A stretch of 64,000 nt of DNA from Nitzschia sp. pyKryTriq1 (Eukaryota; Bacillariophyta; Bacillariophyceae; Bacillariales; Bacillariaceae), in NCBI GenBank assembly GCA_956465555.1, contig OY101119.1, positions 248,001-312,000 of the forward strand, written 5' to 3'. A program made the translations under genes and the position numbers. Below, in pieces: positions 30,826 through 42,769 of this stretch (position 1 is its first letter; each line of letters begins with the position of its first letter). The notes below the pieces were generated by a model. It did not search any database. It saw nothing but the letters and a program-made list of their open reading frames with translations, and was not told where the DNA came from.

Positions 30826-32669
30826 TTAGTCGTAGTATACAACTTCCTTGGCTCCTTCGCACCAAGGCATTCTATGAATCAAGAATGAGAAAAAAACAAG
30901 GCGCAAACGGGTAGTAAGAAACAGTAAAGGAATTAGTCGAAACGAATTGTCTTGTATGTCCTGTCTTGTACAAATACGAATACTCACAATGTCGGCCCCA
31001 TACTAGTATTGACCAAACCAGTGAATGGGCACCCCGTATCATCGTTTGGCTGCGGTGCCACATAGGATTGTTGATACAATTCCAACGCATAGCGTAGCCG
31101 CTCTACTGTCTCGGGATACGCGGACGCCAAATCATTGTCTTCCCCCGGATCCTTGCTCAAGTCAAATAGTAGATAGGAGCTATTCACAAATCCTCCAGGA
31201 ACAGGATCTTTCGTTCCTGGAGGATCGCTGGTGTCAGCGTCAGGTCCACCCGATCGCCCCTGGATGAGTTTCCAATTTCCGACTCGGACGGCGGGGCCAT
31301 ACCACTGGTTTGTAGCATCGTTCTGGACGTATCCCACAAAGAGCTGGTTCCGTGCTGGCTGGTCCGTTTGACCGGTCAAGATGGCCCACTGGCTCTTGCC
31401 GTCCAGTTCGTCAAACTGCCGTGGGACGACTCGTGTCATTTCGGCCAGCGTAGGCAGCCAATCCACCACATGGAATAAGTGCGGAAATCGTTTCCCACCC
31501 TCCAGTCCCAATTTTGCTAGAGCTGGTCCACTCAACAAGCCATCTCCGGTCGTCCCACCATCCCAGACGGTACACTTTCCACCTCGTTTCGGATAGTTGG
31601 ACGATCCTTGGACGCAGCAACTTTCGGTAGGTCCTCCATTGTCCGTGGTAAAAATTACAAGTGTATTGTCCCATAGCCCCGCATCTTTCAAAGCGCGTGT
31701 CACATTACCGATTCCTTCGTCGGCCGCCGTCAACATGCCGGCATAATTTTGGCGTTTCCACGTCCAATCCGAATGATGGTTGTATCGATCCATGTACTCT
31801 TGAGGAACTTGATTGGGACAATGCACTGCTTGAAAGGCCAAATATAAGAACAATGGCTTTTGATGATGATGATCATCACCACCACCACCATCATCATTAT
31901 AGTAGTCCTGATGATGCTTTTCAATGACACGAATCGCTTCTCGGGTAAAGATATGCGTAGAATAGTTGCCCCGTTCATCCACAATTGTGGAACATTCCTT
32001 TCCACAATACTGGTGCGGATCGGATCGAAGATCATATCCCGAAGACGGCTGGGAGTGGGTAAAATAATCTTCTCCTCCCCCATAGAATCCATAAAAGGAT
32101 TCAAATCCTCGCCACGTGGGTGTCTGTTCCCACCGAGAATGTCCAACGTGCCACTTCCCTACCGCATGCGTGGCGTATCCGGCCTGTCGTTGCAACAGAT
32201 CCGCCAAGGTTTCGTCTTCCAGAGGCAAACCTGCGGTCGATTGGGGTCGGATCCAATGCGACACTCCTGTATGCAATGGGTATTTGCCACTGAGTAGGGC
32301 GGCTCGTGTCGGACTGCAATACGGCGTAACGTAGTATTGATCCAGGTAGATGCCCGCCCGAGCGAGAGCATCGGTATTGGGAGTTTGAATGTCGGTACCA
32401 TGAAAACCCAAATCATGAGATCCGAGATCGTCCATGACGACCATTAAAATGTGGGGTAACTGCTTATTGTTATTCTTGCTGTCATTTTGTGGAGAAGCAC
32501 TTCTTGCGCCTGGTCCTTCTTGTTGGACATTCTGATCGGGATCCCTACTACTCGTACTCGTAATTTTTCCACTCTGGCTCGTGCTGATGGAATCGACAAG
32601 TGGAACTTTTGGTGCCCACAAGAGCAGCGCAAGGAGAGGAAATACGACGAAGAACTTCGAATGGAACAT
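30826..32669 (-). CDS. Secreted type I sulfatase (arylsulfatase B-like)
   Basis: Exon 1 (32669-30988) and a 46-nt terminal exon (30871-30826) give 575 residues. The join is GPTL|MPWCEG, with GTGAGT donor and TTCATAG acceptor. A signal peptide begins the protein. Sulfatase hallmarks: metal ligands in [13 protein letters not shown] (Asp80/81), the formylglycine signature [12 protein letters not shown] with the modified Cys118, and the second signature [23 protein letters not shown] and the C-terminal KLIQG region also fit. The order matches N-acetylgalactosamine-4-sulfatase-type enzymes. It should remove sulfate esters from polysaccharides outside the cell or in lytic compartments; the substrate is unknown. 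Cys118 needs a formylglycine-generating enzyme encoded elsewhere. Confidence 0.93.
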
Positions 32670-33291
32670 AGCAAAGAAGGAAAAGTCAGGTCGCTCTGCT
32701 AGCTGGAAAAGAGTTGTTGTCGTTCCTTATACTTTGGAATAAATACGATACAGCATAGATGTAATAATGATGATATTACCCTCGAAGTTAAAGTGATGCT
32801 GGTTGGTGAAGATGCGAAAAAAGAAGAAGAAGATACGAGATACACGCGATGAGCGATGAGAAAAGGATACAAAATGAATGTACTTTCTTAGTCCTTTTGC
32901 ATGCTTTATTTGAGACCTTTGGGACAACCGTGATCGGTCTGTCCTCTTCCCGCTCCACTCGGTCATCCGTCTTCCTTGCTGTAAAAGTCATGAAAGACTC
33001 TGCGACACGGAGCCTTCTTGTGCTTCCGATCACTCCCAGTACCAGACACTGTAGAAACATACATAAAGACGATCATTCATCATTCGTGCCTCTCATTTTT
33101 TATTTAGGGGGATGTGTCTCGGATGACTTTGGCGGCAAGATTGTCACTGACCCAAGATCTTTCTTCTCAACAACGAGTAGTTGCATCCGCATCATTATCG
33201 ACGACTTCATGTCTCACTCTTTCGACAAGTCAAATTCTGCAAACGGCAGCAATACAATATAAAAAAATTCAACATATTAAAAATTCACAAA
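32670..33291. other. Divergent promoter region
   Basis: 620 bp between the sulfatase (-) and glyoxalase-like (+) genes. It contains an A/G-rich stretch near 32815-32840 and an A-rich leader (33262-33290) before ATG 33292. Opposing open frames through it show no recognisable protein features. Confidence 0.6.
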
Positions 33292-34143
33292 ATGGCTGAC
33301 GTTGATTCTTATGACCGCGAAATGCAAGAAAAGCTGGCGTCCTTCATGGCAGATTCTGGCATGGACAACGGCGCCGACGACGACGTCGATGACGACGAAG
33401 ACACGACCCCTGAGCTGCACATACCGGACTACCTACCAGAAAATTGTCTGGATCATGTGATCCTTGCTTGCTGCAATTTGAAGGATGGTATGGAGCAATT
33501 TGAAGACATGACAGGCATTGCGCCGAAGAAAATCGGATCTCTTCGAGGAGTTGGAACCAAGAGCGCCCGTGTAGCTCTGGACAATAACACCTTTGTCGAA
33601 ATCATTGGACCCGATCCGAACGCACAATCGCAAGGAATTGCACCCAAGCTGCTTTCGATTCCCAAGGGTGAGCTATTCCCCTACCACTACGTCGTCCGAG
33701 TCAAGCCCGACGATGTGCACATCCCCGAAAACCTCGGCTGGGAGAAAGATGCCGTCGTCATGGTTCATGCGGATGCCGACGACTACGCCGAAAGCGGAGA
33801 AGTTCACAAGTGGGACTTGGTCTTTGTCTATGGGCATGGCATTGGTGGATGTGTTCCGGAATTCGTCAACTGGCGAGAAAACAAGTACCACCCTACGTCG
33901 CGACTGCCCAAGACAAGCGGCAAGATTGCCTTTGTGCAAGTCCAAGCTCCTGACGGTCACTACGTCCACGAATTACTGCGCAAGATTGACAATGTGAATG
34001 TTTATCCAGGATCACCCGAATTGATCTTTTCTCTGGAAACACCCAAGGGAAGTGTAAAATTCCGAGGATCCAACCCGGAAGGGATCGTCATGCCTGGATT
34101 TGGCGATGACAGCCATCCAACCTACTCGGGACAGCCAATGTAA
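33292..34143 (+). CDS. Glyoxalase-like (VOC superfamily, Glyoxalase_3 type) protein
   Basis: One exon, 283 residues, no targeting signal, so probably cytosolic. After an acidic head the VOC start LDHVILACCNLKDGMEQFED appears, with the metal-ligand-type His. GTKSARVALDNNTFVEIIG and DPNAQSQGIAPKLL then match the Glyoxalase_3 family. The C-terminal part repeats the strand pattern (HKWDLVFVYGHGIGG, ELIFSLETPKGSVKFRG). Members of this group are metal-dependent enzymes of mostly unknown substrate. ATG 33292 is the first start in frame with good A-rich context. Confidence 0.82.
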   Translation: MADVDSYDREMQEKLASFMADSGMDNGADDDVDDDEDTTPELHIPDYLPENCLDHVILACCNLKDGMEQFEDMTGIAPKKIGSLRGVGTKSARVALDNNTFVEIIGPDPNAQSQGIAPKLLSIPKGELFPYHYVVRVKPDDVHIPENLGWEKDAVVMVHADADDYAESGEVHKWDLVFVYGHGIGGCVPEFVNWRENKYHPTSRLPKTSGKIAFVQVQAPDGHYVHELLRKIDNVNVYPGSPELIFSLETPKGSVKFRGSNPEGIVMPGFGDDSHPTYSGQPM

Positions 34144-36133
34144 GCAGCAGAAGCAGAAGCAGCAGCGGCCGGCGTCGTCTCGAGATCAGATAATCATAAC
34201 TACTGTACTATTAGAGAATGCTTTTATCACCATCATTGTTATTTATACTAACTACGAATACTACGCTCAGAAACTTCTTGTAGATTCATGGAGTCGTCCT
34301 CTCCTGGGAGTATGACAATCGTGGTATTGGCTTGCTTTGGAGTGGTGGGAAATATCATAAAATTGACGTCGAGAGGTTGCTGCTTCTCGGTCGTGTTCTC
34401 AATGACAAGCCCCTGCACATATGGTTTCGGCTTGGATGTAAACGACGATCAGCAGATCGTCGAACTAGTAGCTAGTAGAGGCAGCAGTTAGTTGATCATC
34501 GAATCTACTAGAACGAGCTCGTCGAATACGCAAGAAAAAATAATGAGAAATAGGGGGATAAGCATTATTATTTTTAGAGAAACTGCTCTACCCCGGAGTA
34601 GAACAATGACATTGCCAGTATACTTTTCTTCAGATCATCTCCTTCTCCTTCGGCGAGCAAAGCATTCTTGGTGGAATCCACCTCAATCAGCAGCACTTCT
34701 TAGTATAACCGAAAACACTTTTAATCCAACGACGGTGTATCGATGTTATCGAGAATATTGGACAGAGAATCTCGGATGGACACTCGTCTCATGTCGGCTT
34801 CCATGGAAGCAGGAGTTACTGCTTGCATGGGGGAACCATATTCATATCTCTTCTTGTTGACAATCGTTTGGAAATGTTTCTTGTGTCTCCATCTCCGAGT
34901 GCTATTGCTGTTGGATGACGATGGCGATGACAAAATGGCGTTGTTGGTAACAAACGAGGGAGATGTTGGAGACGAAGCGTTGCTGCTGCTGCTCCAGGAG
35001 GAGTTCTTCGGGCTTGCGGTAGTTGTTGTTTGTGACATTGTGCTGCTGTTGATTGTGTAGATTGTTGTTGTTGATTGCCGATTTATAAGACGCTAACGGA
35101 AATATTGTGAGTCTACTATACTCGTTTTGGTATGGTACTAGCTAGAGTATGCAAGGGACCTAACTTTCGTCCTTGCTTGCGTTTACGAGTACTGTAGTTT
35201 TGAGATTTTGTATCTTTTGTTGTGTGTCTTGCTTTTGTGACTGCTCGATAAATCCCAAGGGATTTTCAGTCTTGGACTCGGACGCGGCCGACTGAGAAGC
35301 TCGTAAATGCGCCTGTCCTCATCCCGATATAGGGCTATAATGTTGCATGTCGCAGTCACAAACTGGTCTTTATTGTTATTTATCGAATAGGTCGAAGGAG
35401 TCGAAGAAGGTCGAACGAGGAGCGAGTTGCGAGTGCGAGCGCGCAGTGCGCATACGTACATACCGGGGTACAGCACAGCGCATGATACTACCGGTTCCCA
35501 CTTACTTGAACCGTGTACCCTCACTCCCCCCCTTCTCTGTGCGTGCTCTGTCTACCACCGGTACCTACCGAGAGATAGCGTACAGGTACAGTACAGGTAT
35601 ATATCTGCCCGCGCGCCCTGTTCTCGTTGGCTCGGTCTGCGGCAGAGAACCATACCTGCGGTTCACGTACCGGTACCGGTAGGTCTGCGGTCGGTGGTCA
35701 GGAAAAAAAAACGAACCCGAGGAATGCGCGCAACCTACGAGTAACACACTACATAGTACATACGCAACCGCCCAAAAGTAAAAAGTTCAAGGAAGGCCCT
35801 ATCTATCTGATGAAGGTCAATCTACTGCACGACAAGCAAGGATGAACGAGAACAGCGAGAAAGATTAATAGGTCCCAGCAACCGTCGATCGATCTCATCA
35901 CAGCAGCCAGCAGCCAACAATAAAACTCCATCTTCAGCATCCAGAGTACACTGTCACAATCATTTGCACATAATCCTATTGTTAGCTGCCGCTATAACTC
36001 AACTCAACTCAACTCAACTCAAGATCTACCGTATCTTATGTGCCATCCTACCGGTACATGTACTCGTAGTACGCAACAACAACGACAGCGACAACAACAA
36101 CAACAACAGTACGAATAAATATACCATAAAACC
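34144..36133. other. Intergenic region of 2 kb around one doubtful small gene
   Basis: Mostly non-coding spacer rich in CTACTAG, TACCGGTA (about 35480, 35562 and 35673) and GTACAGTAC words. It contains five CTCAA units (about 35998-36020) and a CAACAA run before the receptor gene. Only the minus-strand frame at 34721-35038 looks possibly coding. Confidence 0.6.
34721..35038 (-). CDS. Possible small Ser-rich protein
   Basis: A 105-residue frame from ATG 35038. A Thr/Ser/Asn-rich first half is followed by a basic stretch (RRWRHKKHFQTIVNKKRYEY) and a tidy amphipathic end (MRRVSIRDSLSNILDNID). RRVSIRDS resembles a basophilic kinase site. No known family. Low-complexity composition and lack of neighbours make it uncertain. 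Confidence 0.4.
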   Translation of the reverse strand: MSQTTTTASPKNSSWSSSSNASSPTSPSFVTNNAILSSPSSSNSNSTRRWRHKKHFQTIVNKKRYEYGSPMQAVTPASMEADMRRVSIRDSLSNILDNIDTPSLD

Positions 36134-36920
36134 ATGGCTCTATCGCTATCGCAACAACAAGCGCTCGCGTTGGCCCCCACCATCGGGGCTTGCGTGAGTT
36201 TGATCTGTTCCTCCATTATCACTTCGATCATTTTGAGAGATCCCAAGAAACGCGCCAAGGTCTACCATCGATTATTGTTGGGCATGTCGTTGTCGGATAT
36301 TTGTACCAGTATCTGGTGGTCCGCCAGTACGAGACCGATCCCGCCCGAGACGGGGATTCTTTGGGCCAACGGCAATACCCAAACTTGTACCGCGCAGGGA
36401 TTCTTTTTGCAACTGGGCATTGCCAACCCGCTCTACAATATGAGCTTGAGCGTCTTCTATTTGCTCACGGTAAAGGTTAGATGGTCGGAAGAGAGAGTTC
36501 GCAAAGTCGAGCCCCTCTTTCACCTTTGCCCGCTTCTGTGGGGGTCTGGCACGGCGATCGCCGGACTCTTTCTCGAGATTTTCAATTCTGCCAATCTGTG
36601 GTGTTGGATTGCGGACTATCCGGGGAGGAACGAAAATGCCAACATTTATCGACTCGCCTTTTTCTACTTTCCCTTGTGGTTCGCCATTGTGGTCGTCACC
36701 ATCAACCTGGTCCGACTCTTTCGGCACGTACAACGCATCACCAAGGCTTCGGAAAAGCATATTCGTCCATCGACGTATGAGGTGGATGAAGAAGAACACA
36801 ACAACCACGATGACGATGCCGACGCCGATGCCGAAAACTTGTACGATCAAGGATTCGGAGAAAGCGAACGAACAGAAAAAGAATTAGAGGATGAAGCTCA
36901 TAATAGGATGAAGGATCCGG

Positions 36921-36961
<41 letters not shown>

Positions 36962-37630
36962 ATTATTTCTGCTTCTCAGAGGACTGATGTACCGACAGCA
37001 AATACGACTACTACTAATTCCACATCAGGGGGTGTAGGCTCTTCGGGTTATGCTCGGAGTCGTCGGAAGTTGGCCTGGCAGTTCCTTCGATACGCTCTGG
37101 CATTCTACGCCACATGGACACCAGTGACATTGTTACGATTCCTACAAGCCATCAAGAAAGATGCCCCCTTTGCCTTGCTTCTTTTGGCTGCCATTGGCAC
37201 GCCCCTGCAAGGTCTGCCCAACTTTTTGGTATATCTCTATCCTCAATTTTTGGAAAAGGTCAAGGATTGGCATCTTCGTCCATCCTACTGTCGCGGCTGC
37301 AGGAGGAAACTAAGTTGGTGTTGGTGTTGTTGTTGTTGCCTATCTTCGTTCCGGGATACCGATGAAGGTACAACGTCGGACTGCAGCCCGCCTTCTGCAC
37401 AACAACAACAACAACAAAAACAGGAGATTTCATCATCCCAAAAATTCCATAACGACTTGATCAGGGGGATGGAAAAACGGGGAATGTTGCACCATCACTT
37501 ATGGGAAGACAGCAATAGTAGTAACCCATTCCATATCAGCTGCACCGCATCCGAAGAGCGGCGATTGGAGATTATCATGGAAGACAAAAGCGCAGAGGAG
37601 TCAATATACGATGAAAGTAGTGAGGAGTAG
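36134..37630 (+). CDS. Seven-helix receptor-like protein (GPCR, cAMP-receptor-like type)
   Basis: One exon, 498 residues. Seven hydrophobic helices can be read: IGACVSLICSSIITSIIL, LLGMSLSDICTSIWWSAS, IANPLYNMSLSVFYLLTV, LWGSGTAIAGLFLEIF, LAFFYFPLWFAIVVVTINLV, then after a long loop LRYALAFYATWTPVTLLRFL and LLLLAAIGTPLQGLPNFLVY. Cysteines before helix 3 and in loop 2 (CTAQG, CWIADYPG) could pair. The third cytosolic loop of about 110 residues has acidic and poly-Gln runs. The C-tail has a Cys cluster (CWCCCCC) that may be palmitoylated. The pattern matches Dictyostelium-type cAMP-receptor-like and Git3-like GPCRs rather than channel rhodopsins, since no retinal Lys stands out in helix 7. Ligand unknown. 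Confidence 0.78.
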
Positions 37631-37709
37631 TAGGGTAGTCTACTTTACACTCTCTCTATCACTAGTAGACTAGAGACTACTAATATAGTAGGGAGAACAA
37701 TTTTACTTT

Positions 37710-40700
37710 TTACTTTTGGACTTCGTTCCACAACCGTTCCAGTTCCTCCCAGCTGCCGCTGTGAATAGCCGCTAGAATTTGTTCCTTTTGAGTGGTGGCA
37801 TTCTTGGCATTATTATGATTCTTGTCCGAATGACTATGATCATGGGCCTCTGCCATTTCCTCTTCGAATTCTTCGCTGACCCGTTTGGCATTGGCCAAGA
37901 CTTCTGGTGGTAAACTCGCGAGTCGGGCCACATTGATACCAAATGATTTGGGACAGGTGCCCGGGCCCAGTGTGTACAAGAACGTGATGGAATGCTGGTC
38001 GGAATTATTCTCTTGTTGGGTAATAGCACTGGTAGTAGAAGAAGACGAAGTCTCTTCCTCCACCATGCATTGCATGTGGCCGAGTCGGACCATGGATTCA
38101 TTCTTCCATTCGTCGAGTAAGGAATGGTAGTGGGTCGCAAACAAGCTGAGACACTGGCTTCGTTCGATCAAATGTTTCACTGTCGCACCAGCAATGGCTG
38201 TCCCGTCAAAGGTTGACGTTCCTCGGCCAAGTTCGTCTGAATGGTAAAAAAGAGCAAGATACAGAGTGTGAGAATGAAAACCCAGCAGGGTATGATCCTG
38301 TTCAAATACAAAGTGGGAGTACGAGTATTACTGTACGTACCCATGATGACTAGACTTCGTCGGGTCGCTCCACGGAGGGCCGCCGCCGTTTCCGCCAATT
38401 CGACAAAAAAGGTCGATTGGCCCAGCAAAATACGATCCGAAGCTCCAAGACGGGTGTAGATACAATCAATGGGCGTCAAGGAGCAAGATTCAGCGGGAAC
38501 GTAGCTCCCCATTTGGGCCAAAATAGCAATCAAGCACGTTTGACGCAAAAGAGTACTCTTGCCTCCCATGTTCGGCCCACTTAGCAACAAGAGGCGAGCC
38601 TTGTCTTGATGGCTCGCCTCCGGACTTCCTCCCAAACGCAAATCATTTGGAATGAATTCCGTGGTGTGGATGCTGCTACCTTCCACACAAGGATGCCGTC
38701 CCTGGACAATATCAATGGTAGGTGGTTGATCGAGGGGACAATCCAAAATGGTAGGTCGACAAAATCCAGGTTTGCTAGCCACCTTGGCCAACGAACCCAA
38801 AGCGTCCAACATGGCCGTGGCTTGGGCGGCAGCTCGCCACAGACTGCGTTTCGAGTCGAACTTGGCAAAAATCAATTGCATCCCCATTGCCTTGCGTTCT
38901 TGCTGAATATCGAAAGCGTGTTCCAACTCCTGCACCAGCCGAGCGACTACTGGGGTGCGGTACTTGTTGACTTGCTTGGCACCACTTCCCCTTTTGCCCT
39001 TGATCAAAAAGTCGTCGGGAACTTCGACCGTGGCAGGGAGCTCAATCAAGTACTTGTCCTTGGAGTCTGGTTTGGTATTTACATACGTCCAGTCACGTCG
39101 AGCCACGTGTCGAGGCGAAAGCACTTGGCACATTTCTTGTTTGTAGTCTTCGAGATCGGCTTGGATACGTCCGATGGTGTCACAGGCTTGATCGTAGGCT
39201 TCATCGACGCCTCGAGAAGGCTCGAATAAACCTTTGGCGGCCTTGTTGCAATCGAAATTGTCGAAGAAAAAGTCAAGGTCCTCCACCATGGAAGGAAAAC
39301 ATCCTCCCTCCGATTCGCCCTGGAGTCGTACCAACTTGAACAACAAACCGTTGGGATCCAGTTGCAGGTCCGCAAACAGTTCAGGGATTTGGCAGGCTTT
39401 TCGAAGTCCATTCAAGACCTTGGAAAAGTCATTGACCTTGCGTTTGGTGTACGTGGCGTTCTCGTATAGTACTGCACGATCGCTGGGGTGGTAGCTTCCT
39501 CCTCCCACTTCCGACGACTCGGTTCCTGTCGTCCCCGACATGCTATGAATTCGGCTCAACAATCGATCCAAGTCTCCCACCTTGCCCAAAACATGCTGGC
39601 GCACTTCATTCAAGGCCACAGCCCCGGCTCCCGCAGCCAATTCTTGGACGGCATCGGCCCGTCGATCAATGTCCGTCCTGCGAAAGAGCGGACGCAACAA
39701 CCACGCTCGTAGGAAGCGAGCTCCATGAGGTGATTTGCAATAGTTGATCTTGCTCCACAAACTTCCTGCGACCTTGTGATCGACGGCGTTGGTCAAAATT
39801 TCCAAGTTGTGAAGCGTGGTTCCATCCAAGGAAAGATACGTAATTTGGTCTTCGGCACTGATGGGGGCAGAAATCGAAGCCAGTCCCGTGGGACTCGTGG
39901 TAGGATCTTCGTCCATAGAGTCGGCCGTGTCATCGACCAGGGGATTAGTCGTCGAAGTCGTCGATGCTGCTGCTAGACTACTGGACGCTTCAGGAATGTA
40001 CGCCTTGACAACGCCCATGCTCAGAATCTCATGATCGATCAAATGGCGTTGCAAATAATACAAAGAGGCTCCAAAACTAGCCAATGCCAAAGTCGCCTCG
40101 CCTTGCACCAAGGCTTGCAAGACGGCTGGCCAACGACGGATAGAGGAGTCACCACTGGTTGCTTGTTTGCTACCCCGTGGATAGTACGCTTTGCGGTGCA
40201 ACTCTTCCAAGGTTTCCTCCACATTCCAAGGCTGGACCACCGATTTGGTACGCTCTAGTTGTCGCCGATGATGCGGATTCAAGGCAGTCGATTGAGGTGC
40301 GGGTTCTTGGGTGTGGACAGTTTCCATTCGACACGATGCCGTGGTGGTAGTAGTATAGGATTGAATCAATCCACGTAGGACTGGCGAGGCCGTATCCGAC
40401 AAGAGAATCTCACTGGGCGTAAAGCGTGCCAACAACGTGTTCATGCGCGAACGCAAAATATCATCCGCAAATTGACCCACCGTCACCGTGCCTCGGACGG
40501 CATCCACGAGTGTGATTCCGTATTCACAAACGGGTTGGACTTGGTTTTCTTCTTCTTCGTCGCCATCACCATTTTCTTCTTGACTACTGGAGGAGGAGGT
40601 GGTGGAGGAGGAGGATGGTTCTACCAATACTTCGGAAATGGCCAAGAGTGGACCTCCGCTAGTAGAAGTACTGTTGGTATGATCCAATTGTTCCAAAACT

Positions 40701-41766
40701 TTTTCATCGTCCAAGGCACAAAAGGTACGCGTCCCTAACGAGACAATACTGCACACTTCTCGATTGACGACGGCCGGTTTCTTTTGTCCCCTGGGAGTAT
40801 TCGCCTTGCGAATCTTGAGCTGATCGGGCGTTTCGGTCTGTTCGACGCGGGCCACCTTGTATCCCGCCTGGACCAACTTGTCGGCCATGGGACCGTAGGA
40901 AATTTCGGGAAATCCTGCATGGGCGATATGTCCCTTCATGTAGGAAAGGTTCAAGACTTCGACGCCAATGTCCGCGTCCATGTGAAACATTTCATAGAAT
41001 TTGCCTAATAAAAATCATCGCAGAGTAGTGCAGAGTTAGAAAAGTCGTGTGAGATGGTGAGACGAGTGAATGGCAGTAGTCTGCGTACGGACGTACGGAC
41101 GGACGCACGTACCCGTTTTAAACAAAAGGACGGAATCAAAGTATTGACTCTTGAGGTCCCACCACTGTTGGACGGCATTGGTCATTTCTCCCACATGTTC
41201 CTTCCAATCCCGCGCGACGACTTTGAGGGTACGAGGATTGTATCCTGGCTCGTCGGGTCGTTTTCCTTGTAAATCACGCAGCGAAGATGGTTGCAAAAAG
41301 GCCAAGTGATTGTGCACATGCGATCCTTTGGAATTGACAGCTCCCTTGACGTACATGGGAGGAGCATTATTATTGTGATGGTGGTTTGTAGTTTTCGTCG
41401 TAGAAGTAGTAGTCGAGGCTGCTCGGGGAGCGGCGGCGGCTGCTGCTGGTGACGTAGTCACGTGGCTGGCTCGGGGAAGAAGGGCAGGGGAAGATGGAGC
41501 CTCTTTACTGTGGTTGTGGTTGGAACTTATTGCGGACATTGATGACTTGCGCGAGGATGCGGTCGAAGGAGACACGGTATTGGCAAATTCCCGCAGAGGT
41601 GTCTTGTAGACCGCAGCAGAAGGAGGAGGAGCAGGGGCAGTGGTACCGCTGCCCTTGCTGCTACCGGATGTAGCACTGACCGCCGAAGCAGCACGGCGGG
41701 GCACAGTAGCCGAGGCCGCCTTGTGATGCGTGACTTGAAGCGAGGGCTTTTTCTTCTTCTTGCTGC

Positions 41767-41802
<36 letters not shown>

Positions 41803-42769
41803 ACGAAGAAGTCTTGCGCTTTTTGAAAGTCGACGAAGGACCCATAACTTCCTCATCGTCATCTTCTTCCTCCTCGTCAGTGACCATCCACTGATCCTCG
41901 TCATCATCTTCGTCCTCATCAGGCTTGGCTTCAAAGACTGATCCATCATCTTCGTCATTGTCGTCATCATCATCACTGTTGTCGTCTTGCCACTCGTGCT
42001 CGTCTTCTTCTTCGCCATCGTCATCGTCATTTGCAATGTGACGGCGCTTGTTGTTGTTTGGTTGACTACTTGTGCTTTTGCCACTGTGATCCTCACTTTC
42101 TTGTTTCGACAAAAATTGAAACTTTTCGGTACTCAAATCCGTCCACTCGGATTCTCCATCATCATACCGCAAGAAAAAAGTACTGTTGGCGCTGTTGTGG
42201 TTGCCACCACCACCACCACCACTACCACCTCCACTACCTGTGACAATATTCTTGGCTTTCATGACTTGCGCCGCATAGTACTGTCGATCGTCGGGCCAAT
42301 AGATACGAATCCTATCCCCGACATGGACCTTTTTCCAAAGCGAATTCTTATGGATAGTCGTACTGCTAGTAGTAGCAGTCTTGGGCTTGTTCTTGTTGGG
42401 AGGCGAAGTGGCTGCCGCTGCGGCAGGGCGAGCGGCGGCAGCTGTAGTCGGAGTACCGGTATTAGGCTTATTGGCCTTGGTACTCGTACTACTGCTCGTA
42501 GTGCTGCTGCTGTTGCTTCCGCTGTTCTTCGTACTACTACCATCGACAGCCGATGCAGTTGGCGACTTTTTGGCCAAAGCAGATGACGATGACGAAGACG
42601 ATGGTTCAGGTGTCTTTTTCTTGAAAAAGGAAAAGAGACTTCCTTGTTTCAGATTATTCGTCGTCTTCGTCGTGGTGGTGTTCTTGGCGGCGGCAGAGGT
42701 TTTCTTGCCGCTGCTGGTGCTGGCTGCACCTCCTTTTTTGGTGTTGTTGTTGTTGTTGCCCGGCGCCAT
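37710..42769 (-). CDS. MSH6: DNA mismatch repair protein MSH6
   Basis: Three exons (42769-41113, 41004-38341, 38236-37710) sum to 1616 codons. The N-terminal PCNA-binding box is QGSLFSFF (Gln42, Leu45, Phe48, Phe49). A Tudor-like region (VGDRIRIYWPDDRQYYAAQV, then DDGESEWTDL) sits in long acidic and Ser/Thr low-complexity stretches, making the protein longer than human MSH6. The MutS-I start is FKTGKFYEMFHMDADIGVEV, containing the Phe-x-Glu mismatch wedge (KFYEM). The clamp and lever follow, then Walker A GPNMGGKST and Walker B LVIMDELGRGTSTFDG. Intron 2 falls inside Walker B (ATG G|AC). It pairs with MSH2 to recognise base mismatches and small loops. It converges with the receptor gene 79 bp away. 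Confidence 0.96.

Noticed and set aside
32849-33262. 137-residue plus-strand frame upstream of the glyoxalase-like gene
   Set aside because: It lies in a divergent promoter region and has no recognisable domain or leader.
41527-42586. Open frames in other phases and on the other strand of MSH6 exon 1
   Set aside because: They follow the low-complexity trinucleotide repeats of the disordered MSH6 N-terminus.
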